Source: Palsa-506 sp963707065 (GTDB lineage: Bacteria; Actinomycetota; Actinomycetes; Streptosporangiales; Streptosporangiaceae). Taken from it: 64,000 nt of DNA. Below are positions 51,241 through 59,415 of this stretch, piece after piece. A model generated the notes under the pieces. It worked only from the letters and a program-made list of their open reading frames with translations. It searched no databases and had not been told where the DNA came from. The stretch spans positions 99,043-163,042 of the forward strand of contig CAVPPJ010000051.1 of NCBI GenBank assembly GCA_963707065.1, given 5' to 3'. The position numbers and the translations under genes are program-made. How positions within the stretch are numbered: the first letter of the stretch is position 1; every line of letters starts with the position of its first letter.

Positions 51241-52322
51241 AGCACGACCACCGAGCGGAGCACCTCCCCGCGCTGCATCTTGGCGAACGCGTCCTCGACC
51301 TTGTCGAGCGCGATGGTCTCGGACACGAACTTCTCCAGCGGCAGCCTGCCCTGCAGGTGCAGGTCGACGAGCATCGGGAAGTCGCGGCTGGGCAGGCAGT
51401 CGCCGTACCAGGACGACTTGAGCGATCCGCCGCGGCCGAAGAAGTCCAGCAGCGGCAATTCCAGGTTCATGTCCGGGGTCGGGACGCCGACCAGCACGAC
51501 GGTGCCGGCCAGGTCGCGAGCGTAGAACGCCTGCTTGTAGGTCTCCGGCCTGCCGACCGCCTCGATGACGACGTCGGCGCCGTTCCCCTCCGTCAGCGCG
51601 CGGATGCCCTCGACCGGGTCGGTCTCGCGGGAGTTGATCACGTCGGTCGCGCCGAAGTCACGGGCCCAGGCCAGCTTCCCCGGATCGACATCGACCGCGA
51701 TGATCTTCCGCGCGCCGGCCAGGCGCGCGCCCAGCACGGCCGCGTCGCCGACGCCGCCGCAGCCGATGACGGCAACCGAGTCACCGCGGCTGACCTGGGC
51801 GGTATTGAGCGCCGCGCCGAGGCCGGCCATCACGCCGCAGCCGAGTAGGCCGGCCACCTCGGGGCGGATGCGCGGGTCCACCTTGGTGCACTGGCCGGCG
51901 GCCACCAGCGTCTTCTCCGCGAATGCGCCGATGCCGAGCGCGGGGGACAGCACCGTGCCGTCGGCGAGAGTCATCTTCTGGACTGCGTTGTGGGTGGCAA
52001 AGCAGTACCAGGGGCGGCCGCGCCGGCAGGCCCGGCACTGCCCGCAGACCGCGCGCCAGTTCAGGATCACGAAGTCCCCGGGCTCGAGCCCGGTCACGTC
52101 GCTGCCGACTGCCTCAACCGTGCCCGCTGCCTCATGCCCGAGCAGGTAGGGGAAGTCATCGCCGATGCCGCCCTCGCGGTAATGCAGGTCGGTATGGCAG
52201 ACGCCGCAGGCCAGCACCTTGACCAGGGCCTCGCCGGGGCCGGGGTCGGGCACGATGACCGTCGCGATCTCTACCTCGGCGCCCTTGGCGCGGACGATGA
52301 CTCCCTTGACCTCATGTGCCAT
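51237..52322 (-). CDS. mscR: S-(hydroxymethyl)mycothiol dehydrogenase
   Basis: A 361-residue zinc-dependent alcohol dehydrogenase very like MscR/AdhE2. It oxidises the mycothiol-formaldehyde adduct with NAD+, the actinobacterial formaldehyde detoxification reaction. Catalytic zinc residues are in CGVCHTDLHYREGG and GHEAAG; structural-zinc cysteines are in CGQCRACRRGRPWYC; the NAD motif is GCGGVGDAA. The conserved GVPTPDMNLELPLLDFFGRGG and KSSWYGDCLPSRDFPM stretches are diagnostic. It heads an operon with the sulfotransferase-like and aminotransferase genes. Formaldehyde from demethylation elsewhere in the cell is a plausible substrate source. Confidence 0.93.
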   Translation of the reverse strand: MAHEVKGVIVRAKGAEVEIATVIVPDPGPGEALVKVLACGVCHTDLHYREGGIGDDFPYLLGHEAAGTVEAVGSDVTGLEPGDFVILNWRAVCGQCRACRRGRPWYCFATHNAVQKMTLADGTVLSPALGIGAFAEKTLVAAGQCTKVDPRIRPEVAGLLGCGVMAGLGAALNTAQVSRGDSVAVIGCGGVGDAAVLGARLAGARKIIAVDVDPGKLAWARDFGATDVINSRETDPVEGIRALTEGNGADVVIEAVGRPETYKQAFYARDLAGTVVLVGVPTPDMNLELPLLDFFGRGGSLKSSWYGDCLPSRDFPMLVDLHLQGRLPLEKFVSETIALDKVEDAFAKMQRGEVLRSVVVL

Positions 52323-52591
52323 CGGGCCATGCTCCTCTCGTCACGACTTCCGAACGGGAGCCGCGTGGCCGGCCGGCCACGCCGCAAACTCCGGGGTGGG
52401 CCTGATCATATGCCGGGACGCTGCCAGCAATATGGGCCGGTCAGGGTGATGCGGCGGTCAGCGCCGCGGACCGGCGTGGCCGGCGGCGCTGGGTGCGCGG
52501 TGCGCGGCGATCGCGGCGGATCCGGTGCGAACAACGCGGATCTTGCCGCATGATGTAGTGATCTCAGTCGGGCACATGCCGTGTTGGCCGC

Positions 52592-54946
52592 ATGCCAGTG
52601 CCAGTGCCAATGTCAGGGGTGACTCGGTTCATGAGCAGCAGATGGCCGCCGGACCAGCAGGATCTGCGCTGGCCGCCTGTGCCGGGTGAGGACGCCTGGC
52701 GGCCGGATGGGGACGTGCGCGGCGAAGAGCCGGAGTCGCATGAAGCGGGGCGGGGGAGCGGCGATCAATGGGCCACGGGCCCGGATGCCGGCGATCCGTG
52801 GAATGCCGGGCAGGGCGCTGGCAATTTCCGCGATGGTGCGCATGATGCCGTCCGTCCCTGGGACGGCGCGCCTAGGGCCGGTCATCCCTGGGACGGCGGG
52901 CACGGGGCCGGACATCCCCGGGACGGTGCGCATGATGCCGTCCGTCCCTGGGACGGCGGGCCTGGGGCCAGCCATCCGTATGACGGCGGGCGGGCTGGCG
53001 GGACGACTTGGGACAAATCCCCCGAAACCCGCGGAAATTGGGGTGTCGCGCCCGATGCGGGGCAGTCCTCCTGGAGCCCGCCAGATCATCCGGCGGCCTC
53101 GTCCCATCCGGCGGGCCCGGCCTTTCCGGCAGTCGTGGCTCACCCGGCGCCGCCACCGCCGGCCGCGAGTCAGCCGCGAGGTCGCAGCGCGCGGTCTCGG
53201 CAGCCGGATCCGGAGCCTGCCGCTGACGATGAATACGACTGGTATCACTACCTGGGCCACGGCGGCAGCCCGCCGGCGGCCGCTGGCGGCGGGCCCGATG
53301 CGGACGCCCGGGAGGACCACCCGGCCCGCTCGCCGCTCGCCGCGCGCAGAAACCGGAACGAGCGTAAGAACCGGGACGAACGGAAGAGCCCGGACGCACG
53401 CAAAGGCCGGGATGAGCGCGAGGGCCGGGATGAGCGCAAAGGCCGGGATGAGCGGAGGAGCCGCAAGGACCGCAAGAATCGCGGGCCGGATCATGATCAG
53501 CTGACTGCGCATGAGGCCGATTCCGGTGACGTGGTCTATTCGGATGTGACGCACCCGCGGCGGGGGAGCGAGCCGGCCGGTTACGCAGATCCGGCCGGTT
53601 ACGCTGATTCGGCCGGCAACGCCGCCAACACCGGCCCAGGTCAGTACGGGCGTAGTTACCCGGGCGCAGCCGACGTCCCGCTGACGCCTGCGGATTCTGG
53701 TTACGGGCAACCGGCATTCCCTGGCCCGGCCAGCGGGCAGTCGGCGCCTGTGGAGCGTGACTACTGGGCGGAGAGTCAGGCCGGCCTCGGGCTGGCCCGG
53801 GAGAGTGTGCTGGACCTGGGCTTTGCCCCGGAGACAGACGCACCGCGAGGTTACGAGCGCTCATCCGGCGAGGAGGGCAGGGGGGGCCACGGCCCTGCGC
53901 CTGAGCCGCCCGCCCCCGTTGCGCCAGCCCGGCGGCCCGAGAAACGGGCCAGGAAGGTACGTCGCTCACCGGCAGCCCGCGCCACCCGCCGCGCCGCGCA
54001 TCCGGACGCAGTGGATCCTGTCGGTCCCGCTGCGGCTGCCGGCAGCACCGGTCGCGCGAGCCTTGCCGACCGCCCCAAAGTCGCTGACCGGCCAGTTCAT
54101 CCGCAGCAGGCGGACCCGCCGGAGTGGATGGCCCCTCCCCGGCAGGCAGCCGCTCCGGAGCGAGTAGCCCGCCCGAAACGGGTGGCCCGTCCAGAAAAGG
54201 TGGCCCGTCCGGAGCAGGCGGGCCGTCCGGAGCAGTCAGATCGGCCGGAACGACCAGTTCTTGCAGAACGGCCAAGTCGCGCCGATCGGCAAGCCCGGGC
54301 CGAGCGCACTGGCCGGACTCGCAGTTCCGCCCGGCCAGACGACGCACGCCCGGGCCGGGCCGGCCGCACGGGCCGTCGCAGCAAGCGGCTGTCCCGCCGG
54401 ATGCTCGTACTGGCAGCCGGGGCCATTGCTGTCGTCGTCGCTGTCGGTATCGGTGCCATGCTGCTGTTGAGCCCCGGCGCCGGACCCGCCCATGTCCTGG
54501 TGACCCCGGCCAAGCTCGGCGACTACGTTAAGGTGCCGCATCTCGCCAAGGCGATGGAGGCGAGCGTGCTGCAGCACGAGGTAGTTACCAAGAGCGCCGG
54601 CGAGGCGCGGAATGTGATTTATGCCGTCTACGAGGACAGCACCGGCCCCGCCGCGCATGCCGGACCGCAGCTCATCCTGTTCATTGGCGGGAACCTTAAG
54701 GGTGCCTCATCAAGCGGGTTCATTAGCAGTTTTGTTGGCGAGTCCAGAGGCGCCCAGAGAACCAGTGCCGGCACGATGCCGGGCGAGGCTGCCTGCGTCC
54801 CCAAGCTCCCCGGCGGTAGCGTCGCGGAGTGCGCGTGGGCCGATAACGACACTTTCGGGGTCGTGGCCTCGCCGACCCTGAGCGTCTCAGCACTGGCCGC
54901 GGAGTTGCGTAACGTCCGGCCGCAGGTAGAGCACCTGGCTAAGTAG
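52592..54946 (+). CDS. Long disordered single-pass membrane protein
   Basis: A 784-residue protein. About the first 600 residues are low-complexity: imperfect repeats of GAHDAVRPWDGG type (about 80-140), Pro/Ala stretches, RDERKG heptad-like repeats (about 250-295), a Tyr/Asp/Ala segment (AGYADPAGYADSAGN), and Arg/Pro repeats (RPKRVARPEKVARPEQ). Then there is one membrane helix (RRMLVLAAGAIAVVVAVGIGAMLLL, about 608-632) and an extracytoplasmic domain of about 150 residues with two cysteines (AACVPK, AECAWAD) ending HLAK. This resembles actinobacterial membrane proteins of unknown role with long cytoplasmic disordered regions. Start is uncertain between ATG 52592, 52610 and 52631. Confidence 0.75.
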   Translation: MPVPVPMSGVTRFMSSRWPPDQQDLRWPPVPGEDAWRPDGDVRGEEPESHEAGRGSGDQWATGPDAGDPWNAGQGAGNFRDGAHDAVRPWDGAPRAGHPWDGGHGAGHPRDGAHDAVRPWDGGPGASHPYDGGRAGGTTWDKSPETRGNWGVAPDAGQSSWSPPDHPAASSHPAGPAFPAVVAHPAPPPPAASQPRGRSARSRQPDPEPAADDEYDWYHYLGHGGSPPAAAGGGPDADAREDHPARSPLAARRNRNERKNRDERKSPDARKGRDEREGRDERKGRDERRSRKDRKNRGPDHDQLTAHEADSGDVVYSDVTHPRRGSEPAGYADPAGYADSAGNAANTGPGQYGRSYPGAADVPLTPADSGYGQPAFPGPASGQSAPVERDYWAESQAGLGLARESVLDLGFAPETDAPRGYERSSGEEGRGGHGPAPEPPAPVAPARRPEKRARKVRRSPAARATRRAAHPDAVDPVGPAAAAGSTGRASLADRPKVADRPVHPQQADPPEWMAPPRQAAAPERVARPKRVARPEKVARPEQAGRPEQSDRPERPVLAERPSRADRQARAERTGRTRSSARPDDARPGRAGRTGRRSKRLSRRMLVLAAGAIAVVVAVGIGAMLLLSPGAGPAHVLVTPAKLGDYVKVPHLAKAMEASVLQHEVVTKSAGEARNVIYAVYEDSTGPAAHAGPQLILFIGGNLKGASSSGFISSFVGESRGAQRTSAGTMPGEAACVPKLPGGSVAECAWADNDTFGVVASPTLSVSALAAELRNVRPQVEHLAK

Positions 54947-54965
54947 CCCGTCGCTGCGCGGCCCG

Positions 54966-56289
54966 CTACTCCTTGCCGGATGGACCGTCGCCGTCCTGCG
55001 GCCGTTGCGGGCGCAACGACAGCCGGGTGATCGCGATCGTAATAGCCGCGGCCAGGACAACCAGGCCCGCGAGCTGGCCACCGATCAGGCGCATGTTCAG
55101 GGGCAGCGTGGCAGAGACAGAGGTTGCCCTGATCCGGTGCGAGTTCTTGTGGACAGCCGCCGGACTGGTCGCGGCCGGACTCGCTGTGGCCTGTGGAGAG
55201 ACGGTGGGGAACAGGCTAGAGGTGTCATTCCCGGTGCTGGTCAGCGGGTTGGGCAGCGCAGGGGCCGGGAACGTGGGGAGCGGAGGCAGCGGGCTCGTGC
55301 TGGGCGGCGGAGTCGTCGTCGCAGGGGCGGGCTTCCGGCGGGGGATGATTCTGACCGAGCCGGATGCGCTGAAGGAGGCGGCATCCTTCGCCTTCGCCTT
55401 CGCGATGAGCGTGACGTGGTGGCCGATAGTGGCGTCTTTCCGCACCGCCACCCTGACGTGCAGTTCGTCTGCCTGGCCCTGCGGGAGGTTCCCCAGTGCG
55501 CAGGTTGCCCCGCTGGCGTCCGGGCAGACCGAGAATTGCGGTGCCGCAGTCCCGTGGGTTTGCTGGACCGTCGCGCTGACAGTGACGTTCTTGGTGCTGC
55601 CGTGGGTGCTCCAGACCCAGACCGTGTAGGTGACGGTGTGACCGCGGCGTATCTGGGCCCTGCTGGAGAACGGCTGGACGGTCACGCAGAGCTGGCTGTT
55701 CGCGGGTGTCTTCGTCGGCGACGGGGAAGTGCTGGGCGACGGGCTTTTACTCGGCTTCGGGCTCTTTGTTCGGGCTCGGGCTCGTGGTGGGATTCTTGGA
55801 GTCGGGCTCGGGCTCTTACTCGGGCTCGGGCCGCTCTTAGTCGGGCGAGGCGACGGGCTGCTCGGCTTCGGATCCGGGCTCGTGCTGATTGTCGGAGTCG
55901 GAGTCGGGCTCTTGGTCGGGCCCGGGGTGCTCTTGCTAGGGCTGGGGCTCGGCGACGGGCTGCGGCTATGTTTCGTGCTAGGCGATAGCGTGCCTCTCGT
56001 GCTACTGCCATGGGATTGTTTAGCCGACTCGCCCAGGCCCGCTTTATGCGCCGCTGACTGGGAAATGCCCGATGCAGACGCTGATAGCGCGGTTGCCCCG
56101 CCCTGCCGGGGTGCTCAGCGCCGCAGCTGTTCCCGGGGCGGCCGCCGGCCGGGTGGTGCAGGCCCTCTTGGCTGCCGACGCCGACGTGACGTGCGTTCCG
56201 GCGAAAAACACGCTGACCAGGCCACATGAAACAACGGCAGTCCCAGCCCACGCACCAAAGGTGGCGGGTCCGGCACGCCGGGTCCTCAC
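54966..56289 (-). pseudogene. Secreted Ser/Pro-rich surface protein with C-terminal anchor helix, frameshifted
   Basis: A signal peptide starts at GTG 56289 (GAGG upstream): TAVVSCGLVSVFFAGTHVTSASA. Near 56095-56115, in a C/G run (CACCCCGGCAGGGCGGGGC), the frame must shift; the continuing frame reads ALSASASGISQSAAHK, then a long Lys-Ser-Pro/Thr-Pro linker (SPTPTPTISTSPDPKPS), a domain of about 110 residues resembling an Ig-like/DUF11 fold (VTVQPFSSRAQIRRGHTVTYTVWVW with two cysteines), another Pro/Thr linker and a membrane helix (GLVVLAAAITIAI) with a basic tail. It would be a cell-surface protein of about 440 residues. The second frame lacks any early start codon, supporting one gene with a base error or mutation. 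Confidence 0.65.
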
Positions 56290-56452
56290 CGTATCGACCT
56301 CGCCTCAGTCGCTGCCCCGCCAGGGACTTCGCTCGGTAGCATCTCTGATCACACTATGCTCGCCACCCAAATGGGCATTCCCACTCTGTCCTGATTCGAC
56401 ACCTCTAGCGGGCGGCTGGGCGAGTGGCGCGAAGGTAAAAGCTCTGTGTGGT

Positions 56453-57349
56453 TTGACAAACCAGGGAGGAAAAACGGATCCGCGTGAAGTACTCACCAGG
56501 CCAGCTCCGCGGCCCGATTTTGTGCTCCGCTACGGCCCCGGCCGGGAGCATGCCGCTGACTTGCGGCTTCCAGCACCCGGGGGGATCACGGAGCCGGGCC
56601 GGAGGCCGGGCGCTCCGCTGATAGTGCTGCTGCACGGTGGTTTCTGGCGCGTGGCCTTCGACCGTGCCCATGCCGGACCACTAGCGTCGGCGCTCGCTCA
56701 GGCGGGATACGCGGTCTGCGTTCCTGAGTACCGCAGGACGGGTCAGCGCGGCGGCGGCTGGCCGGGGACCTTCGATGATGTCGCCGCAGCGGTGGATAAC
56801 TTGCCGGGCCTCGCCGCGGAGACTGCGCCAGGTCTGGTGGATCCGGCAGTAGTGCTGCTCGCCGGGCACTCAGCCGGCGGGCACCTTGCCTTGTGGGCGG
56901 CGTCCAGGAACCGGCTCGCGGCGGGCACGGCGTGGCACCGCAAGGCATCCTCGGTGCGCGGCGTCGTCGCGCTAGCCGCGGTCAGCGAGCTCGCGGCTTG
57001 CGCCGAGCAGGATCTCGGCCGCGGCGCGGCGGCCAGCCTGATGGGTGGCGGCCCGGCCCGTCATCCTGGCCGATATGCCCAGGCCGACCCGGCTCGCCTG
57101 GTCCCTGCTCCCGTTCCGGTCCGGCTGGTTCACGGCGAACTCGATGACGTAGTGCCCTGCGTAATGAGCATGGACTACGCGAAGCGGGCAGCCCAAGCGG
57201 GCGGTGACGTCGCATGCGATGTCCTGTCAGGATGCGGTCATTTCGAGGTGATCGATCCGCTGTCCGGTGCCTGGCCACGGGTGCTCTCGGCCTTCCACTC
57301 GCTCGCCAGGCCGCCCGGCCCGTCAGCCTCCGGCCTCCAGGACGCGTAG
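56453..57349 (+). CDS. Alpha/beta-hydrolase (BD-FAE/kynurenine-formamidase-like)
   Basis: A protein of about 298 residues with the alpha/beta-hydrolase fold of the BD-FAE or arylformamidase type: the HGGFWR oxyanion motif (IVLLHGGFWRVAFDRAHAG), EYRRTGQRGGGWPGTFDDV, nucleophile GHSAGG, acid in HGELDDVVP and His in GCGHFEVID. It probably hydrolyses small esters or amides in the cytosol. The start is unclear. TTG 56453 is used, but the obvious GGGAGG site (56464-56469) is followed four bases later by ACG, not ATG; GTG 56522 would trim the N-terminus. Confidence 0.75.
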   Translation: MTNQGGKTDPREVLTRPAPRPDFVLRYGPGREHAADLRLPAPGGITEPGRRPGAPLIVLLHGGFWRVAFDRAHAGPLASALAQAGYAVCVPEYRRTGQRGGGWPGTFDDVAAAVDNLPGLAAETAPGLVDPAVVLLAGHSAGGHLALWAASRNRLAAGTAWHRKASSVRGVVALAAVSELAACAEQDLGRGAAASLMGGGPARHPGRYAQADPARLVPAPVPVRLVHGELDDVVPCVMSMDYAKRAAQAGGDVACDVLSGCGHFEVIDPLSGAWPRVLSAFHSLARPPGPSASGLQDA

Positions 57350-57457
57350 CGATTTCCGGTCGTGTATGCTCGCCTGGCACGAGCGAGCCGCTAGGCAGAT
57401 GAAGTTGCTGCCTTGGTGCACGCCGGGTCGGCCGGGCGGACTAGCGCCAGGCCGCCC

Positions 57458-57530
57458 GCCCCCTTAGCTCAGTCGGCAGAGCGTCTCCATGGTAAGGAGA
57501 AGGTCTACGGTTCGATTCCGTAAGGGGGCT
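57458..57530 (+). tRNA. tRNA-Thr (anticodon GGT)
   Basis: A complete cloverleaf: acceptor GCCCCCT/AGGGGGC, D-arm GCTC/GAGC, anticodon stem TCTCC/GGAGA with loop ATGGTAA (anticodon GGT, reading ACC and ACU) and T-arm TACGG/CCGTA around TTCGATT. The 3' CCA is not encoded (TCCGCA follows). It is a single gene, followed by a gene-poor tract. Confidence 0.95.
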
Positions 57531-58288
57531 CCGCAGGTCAAAGCTATTTTACGAAATTAACATCGATTCAATTTGCCCAATTTTTCGGCGCTGGTTCTGG
57601 CTTTATGGGGGCCAAGTGGCCGGCAGGCTGGTCGGCTCAGGGTAGCTAATCACACTCGATATGGTGCCCAGCGGGTCCGGGGTATCTCCACTCCGCCATG
57701 GCTTCGCGCCAGTAGGTCCGTGGCCCATCCAGCCGCTTGTCCCGGGCTAGGGGGTGCGGCATCACACCTGTACCGACCATGGCGTGCCCGGGGGCAACTG
57801 TGCCCAGCCCCCGCTGCCCGCGAGTCCTGGTGGTAGCGGTCGCAGCGCCAGCTCTAGACCGGCCGCTGTCCTTGCCGCAGCCCATCCTCGACCGGATCAA
57901 CGGGCTGTGCGCCTGATTCCTTTACGCTACGTGACACCACTCCCTGCGCTGAGAAGCTCCTCGGCGGCCAGATCGCCGACTATTTGCGCGGCCGGGGTAG
58001 ATCTTGTCGACGGTTGATGACGCACAGATCCTCTCGTTCGGTGTCGATGGTCGTGCGCATCATGTACGGCGTTGGGATCTGGCTGGGTGCCTGAAAGGTT
58101 TCGCCGGCCGCAGATCGTGTCCATGCTGCTAAAGATCTCTAACCGCGGGTGTTACAAACCCACTGACAACCCGGACGCTCAGGCGGCAATTGACGGCACT
58201 CTGGTAACATCCCACCAGCGATTGACTCCGCCGCCAACCCCGCTGCCGCGCTACGCTTCTTGGATCGTGCTCGGGGGGAGGGCCATTG
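57531..58288. other. Gene-poor tract downstream of tRNA-Thr
   Basis: No convincing gene was found in about 750 bp. It starts with an unusually AT-rich stretch (57541-57585) right after the tRNA, then ordinary GC content without sustained codon bias. A minus-strand reading ending at 57646 (RDKRLDGPRTYWREAMAEW) might be a gene remnant. Tracts like this behind a tRNA often mark old integration sites; no repeat of the tRNA 3' end was found in the window. Confidence 0.5.
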
Positions 58289-58867
58289 ATGGCAGGGCCG
58301 GGAGACGAGACAGCCGGGGGCGCACGAGGCCGTAGCCACCTGCGGGCGTCACACGCCGACCGCGAGCAGGCGATTGAGGTGCTCAAGGCCGCGTTCGTGC
58401 AGGGTCGGCTGACCAAGGGCGAGTTCGATGCGCGGGTGGGCCAGGGGTTCGCGTCGCGGACCTATGCGGAGCTGGCCGCGGTCACCGCCGACCTCCCCGC
58501 CGGGCCGGCCGTGGCCCAGCCGCGGACAGCTGCCCAGGCGGAGGGCTGGCTAACGATGAAACGGGCGGTCACGTGCGGCGCCTGCATGGTCATTGCGACA
58601 GTGATGGTGGCGGTGATTAGCTGGGTATTCGATTTCGGTCCTGTGTTCCTTGATTCCTTTTTCTTCTTCTTCGTGGCAACGGTGGCGGCCGGGACCATGA
58701 TCAGCGCGGCTCGGGACAAGAACAAGCGCTGCCGTGGGCAACTGCCGCCGCGCTCAGCGCAGGCCGGCCAGGCACTTGAGGGCAAGCAGAGCAGCAGCCC
58801 CGGTGATGATCTGATCCTCTGCGAAGCCCGCAGGGGTACCCCGCGCCCGTCACCTGCCTGGGTATAG
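58289..58867 (+). CDS. DUF1707-domain membrane protein
   Basis: A 192-residue protein. Residues about 18-70 form a DUF1707 (SHOCT-like) domain: HLRASHADREQAIEVLKAAFVQGRLTKGEFDARVGQ. Two membrane helices follow (ACMVIATVMVAVISWVFDF and FFFFFVATVAAGTMISAA), then a basic polar tail. DUF1707 proteins are common in actinobacteria, with the domain thought to aid oligomerisation; the role is unknown. ATG 58289 is chosen (GGGGGAGG upstream). Confidence 0.8.
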   Translation: MAGPGDETAGGARGRSHLRASHADREQAIEVLKAAFVQGRLTKGEFDARVGQGFASRTYAELAAVTADLPAGPAVAQPRTAAQAEGWLTMKRAVTCGACMVIATVMVAVISWVFDFGPVFLDSFFFFFVATVAAGTMISAARDKNKRCRGQLPPRSAQAGQALEGKQSSSPGDDLILCEARRGTPRPSPAWV

Positions 58868-58954
58868 CGTCACCCTGCGCATCTGGCCCGCCGAGCCCAG
58901 CGCAAGCCCGTGTATCCAACAGCCGCCGTATAAGCAGGCTGTCATGGCCTGTAA

Positions 58955-58969
58955 CTTCAACCGTTGAAG
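58955..58969. promoter_or_regulatory. Inverted repeat CTTCAA-CCG-TTGAAG
   Basis: A perfect 6-bp arm inverted repeat with a 3-base centre lies in the intergenic region before the PadR gene, about 105 bp upstream. Possible operator of an unknown regulator or a weak hairpin; no further support. Confidence 0.3.
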
Positions 58970-59026
58970 ATCTAATAGCTGAGCTGCCTGCGGCGGCGCT
59001 GTCCGCGCCGCGGTCCGCCACTTCCG

Positions 59027-59062
59027 CTACCTAGGTAGACGCCGAGGTCTCTACCTAGATAG
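59027..59062 (+). promoter_or_regulatory. Twin CTACCTAGGTAG operator of the PadR gene
   Basis: A perfect 12-bp palindrome CTACCTAGGTAG (59027-59038) is followed by a near-copy CTACCTAGATAG (59051-59062), starts 24 bp apart. The second ends 11 bp before the ATG of the PadR gene and may overlap the -10 (TAGATA). No ribosome-binding sequence is present, so the mRNA may be leaderless. PadR proteins often repress their own genes through such symmetric sites. Confidence 0.6.
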
Positions 59063-59073
59063 CGTGTGTTGTC

Positions 59074-59415
59074 ATGGCCCGCCGCGCGGAGTTCTCAGCC
59101 CAGGCGTTGCTGGTGCTGGCGGCGCTGTGCGCCGAGCCGCGGGGGTGGCGGCACGGGTATGGGATCGCCAGGGACACCGGGCTGAAGTCGGGCACGCTGT
59201 ACCCGATCTTGATCAGGCTGGCCGACCGTGGCCTGGTCGAGGCGCGCTGGGAGGAGGGGCGGCCGGCGGCCGCGCCGGCACCTGTACCGGCTGACCCCGG
59301 GGGGCTGGCCAGCGCGGGGGCGGCGCTGGCGGACACGCCTGCCCCGGTCGGGGCGGGTACTCGCCGGCGGGATGGGCGCCGGGTTGCGGTGCGGGGGGTG
59401 CGGTGGGCGGACTGA
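59074..59415 (+). CDS. PadR-family transcriptional regulator (with internal out-of-frame segment)
   Basis: A 113-residue PadR-like winged-helix protein: SAQALLVLAALCAEPRGWRHGYGIARDTGLKSGTLYPILIRLADRGLVEARWEEGRP. The expected next segment (RRHLYRLTP) is found only in the +1 frame, from about 59262-59304; the annotated frame reads AAAPAPVPADP there and then returns to a family-like GGLASAGAALAD. Two compensating single-base changes beside G/C runs explain this, so wing residues are altered but the length is kept. The end overlaps the start of the membrane-protein gene, confirming the final frame. Its operators are at 59027-59062. Confidence 0.78.
   Translation: MARRAEFSAQALLVLAALCAEPRGWRHGYGIARDTGLKSGTLYPILIRLADRGLVEARWEEGRPAAAPAPVPADPGGLASAGAALADTPAPVGAGTRRRDGRRVAVRGVRWAD

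Noticed and set aside
52872..54347. Long minus-strand open frame antisense to the disordered membrane protein
   Set aside because: Composition (Arg/Pro/Ala) reflects the complement of a repeat-rich gene; the plus frame has a proper membrane helix and C-terminal domain.
56453..56480. TTGACA at 56453 as a -35 box for the hydrolase
   Set aside because: The sequence 17 bp downstream (around GGATCC) is not -10-like, and it would start transcription inside the coding region.
57646..57780. Minus-strand small gene ending HHIECD
   Set aside because: It has a weak third-position bias, no ribosome site and no family; mentioned only as a possible remnant in the gap entry.
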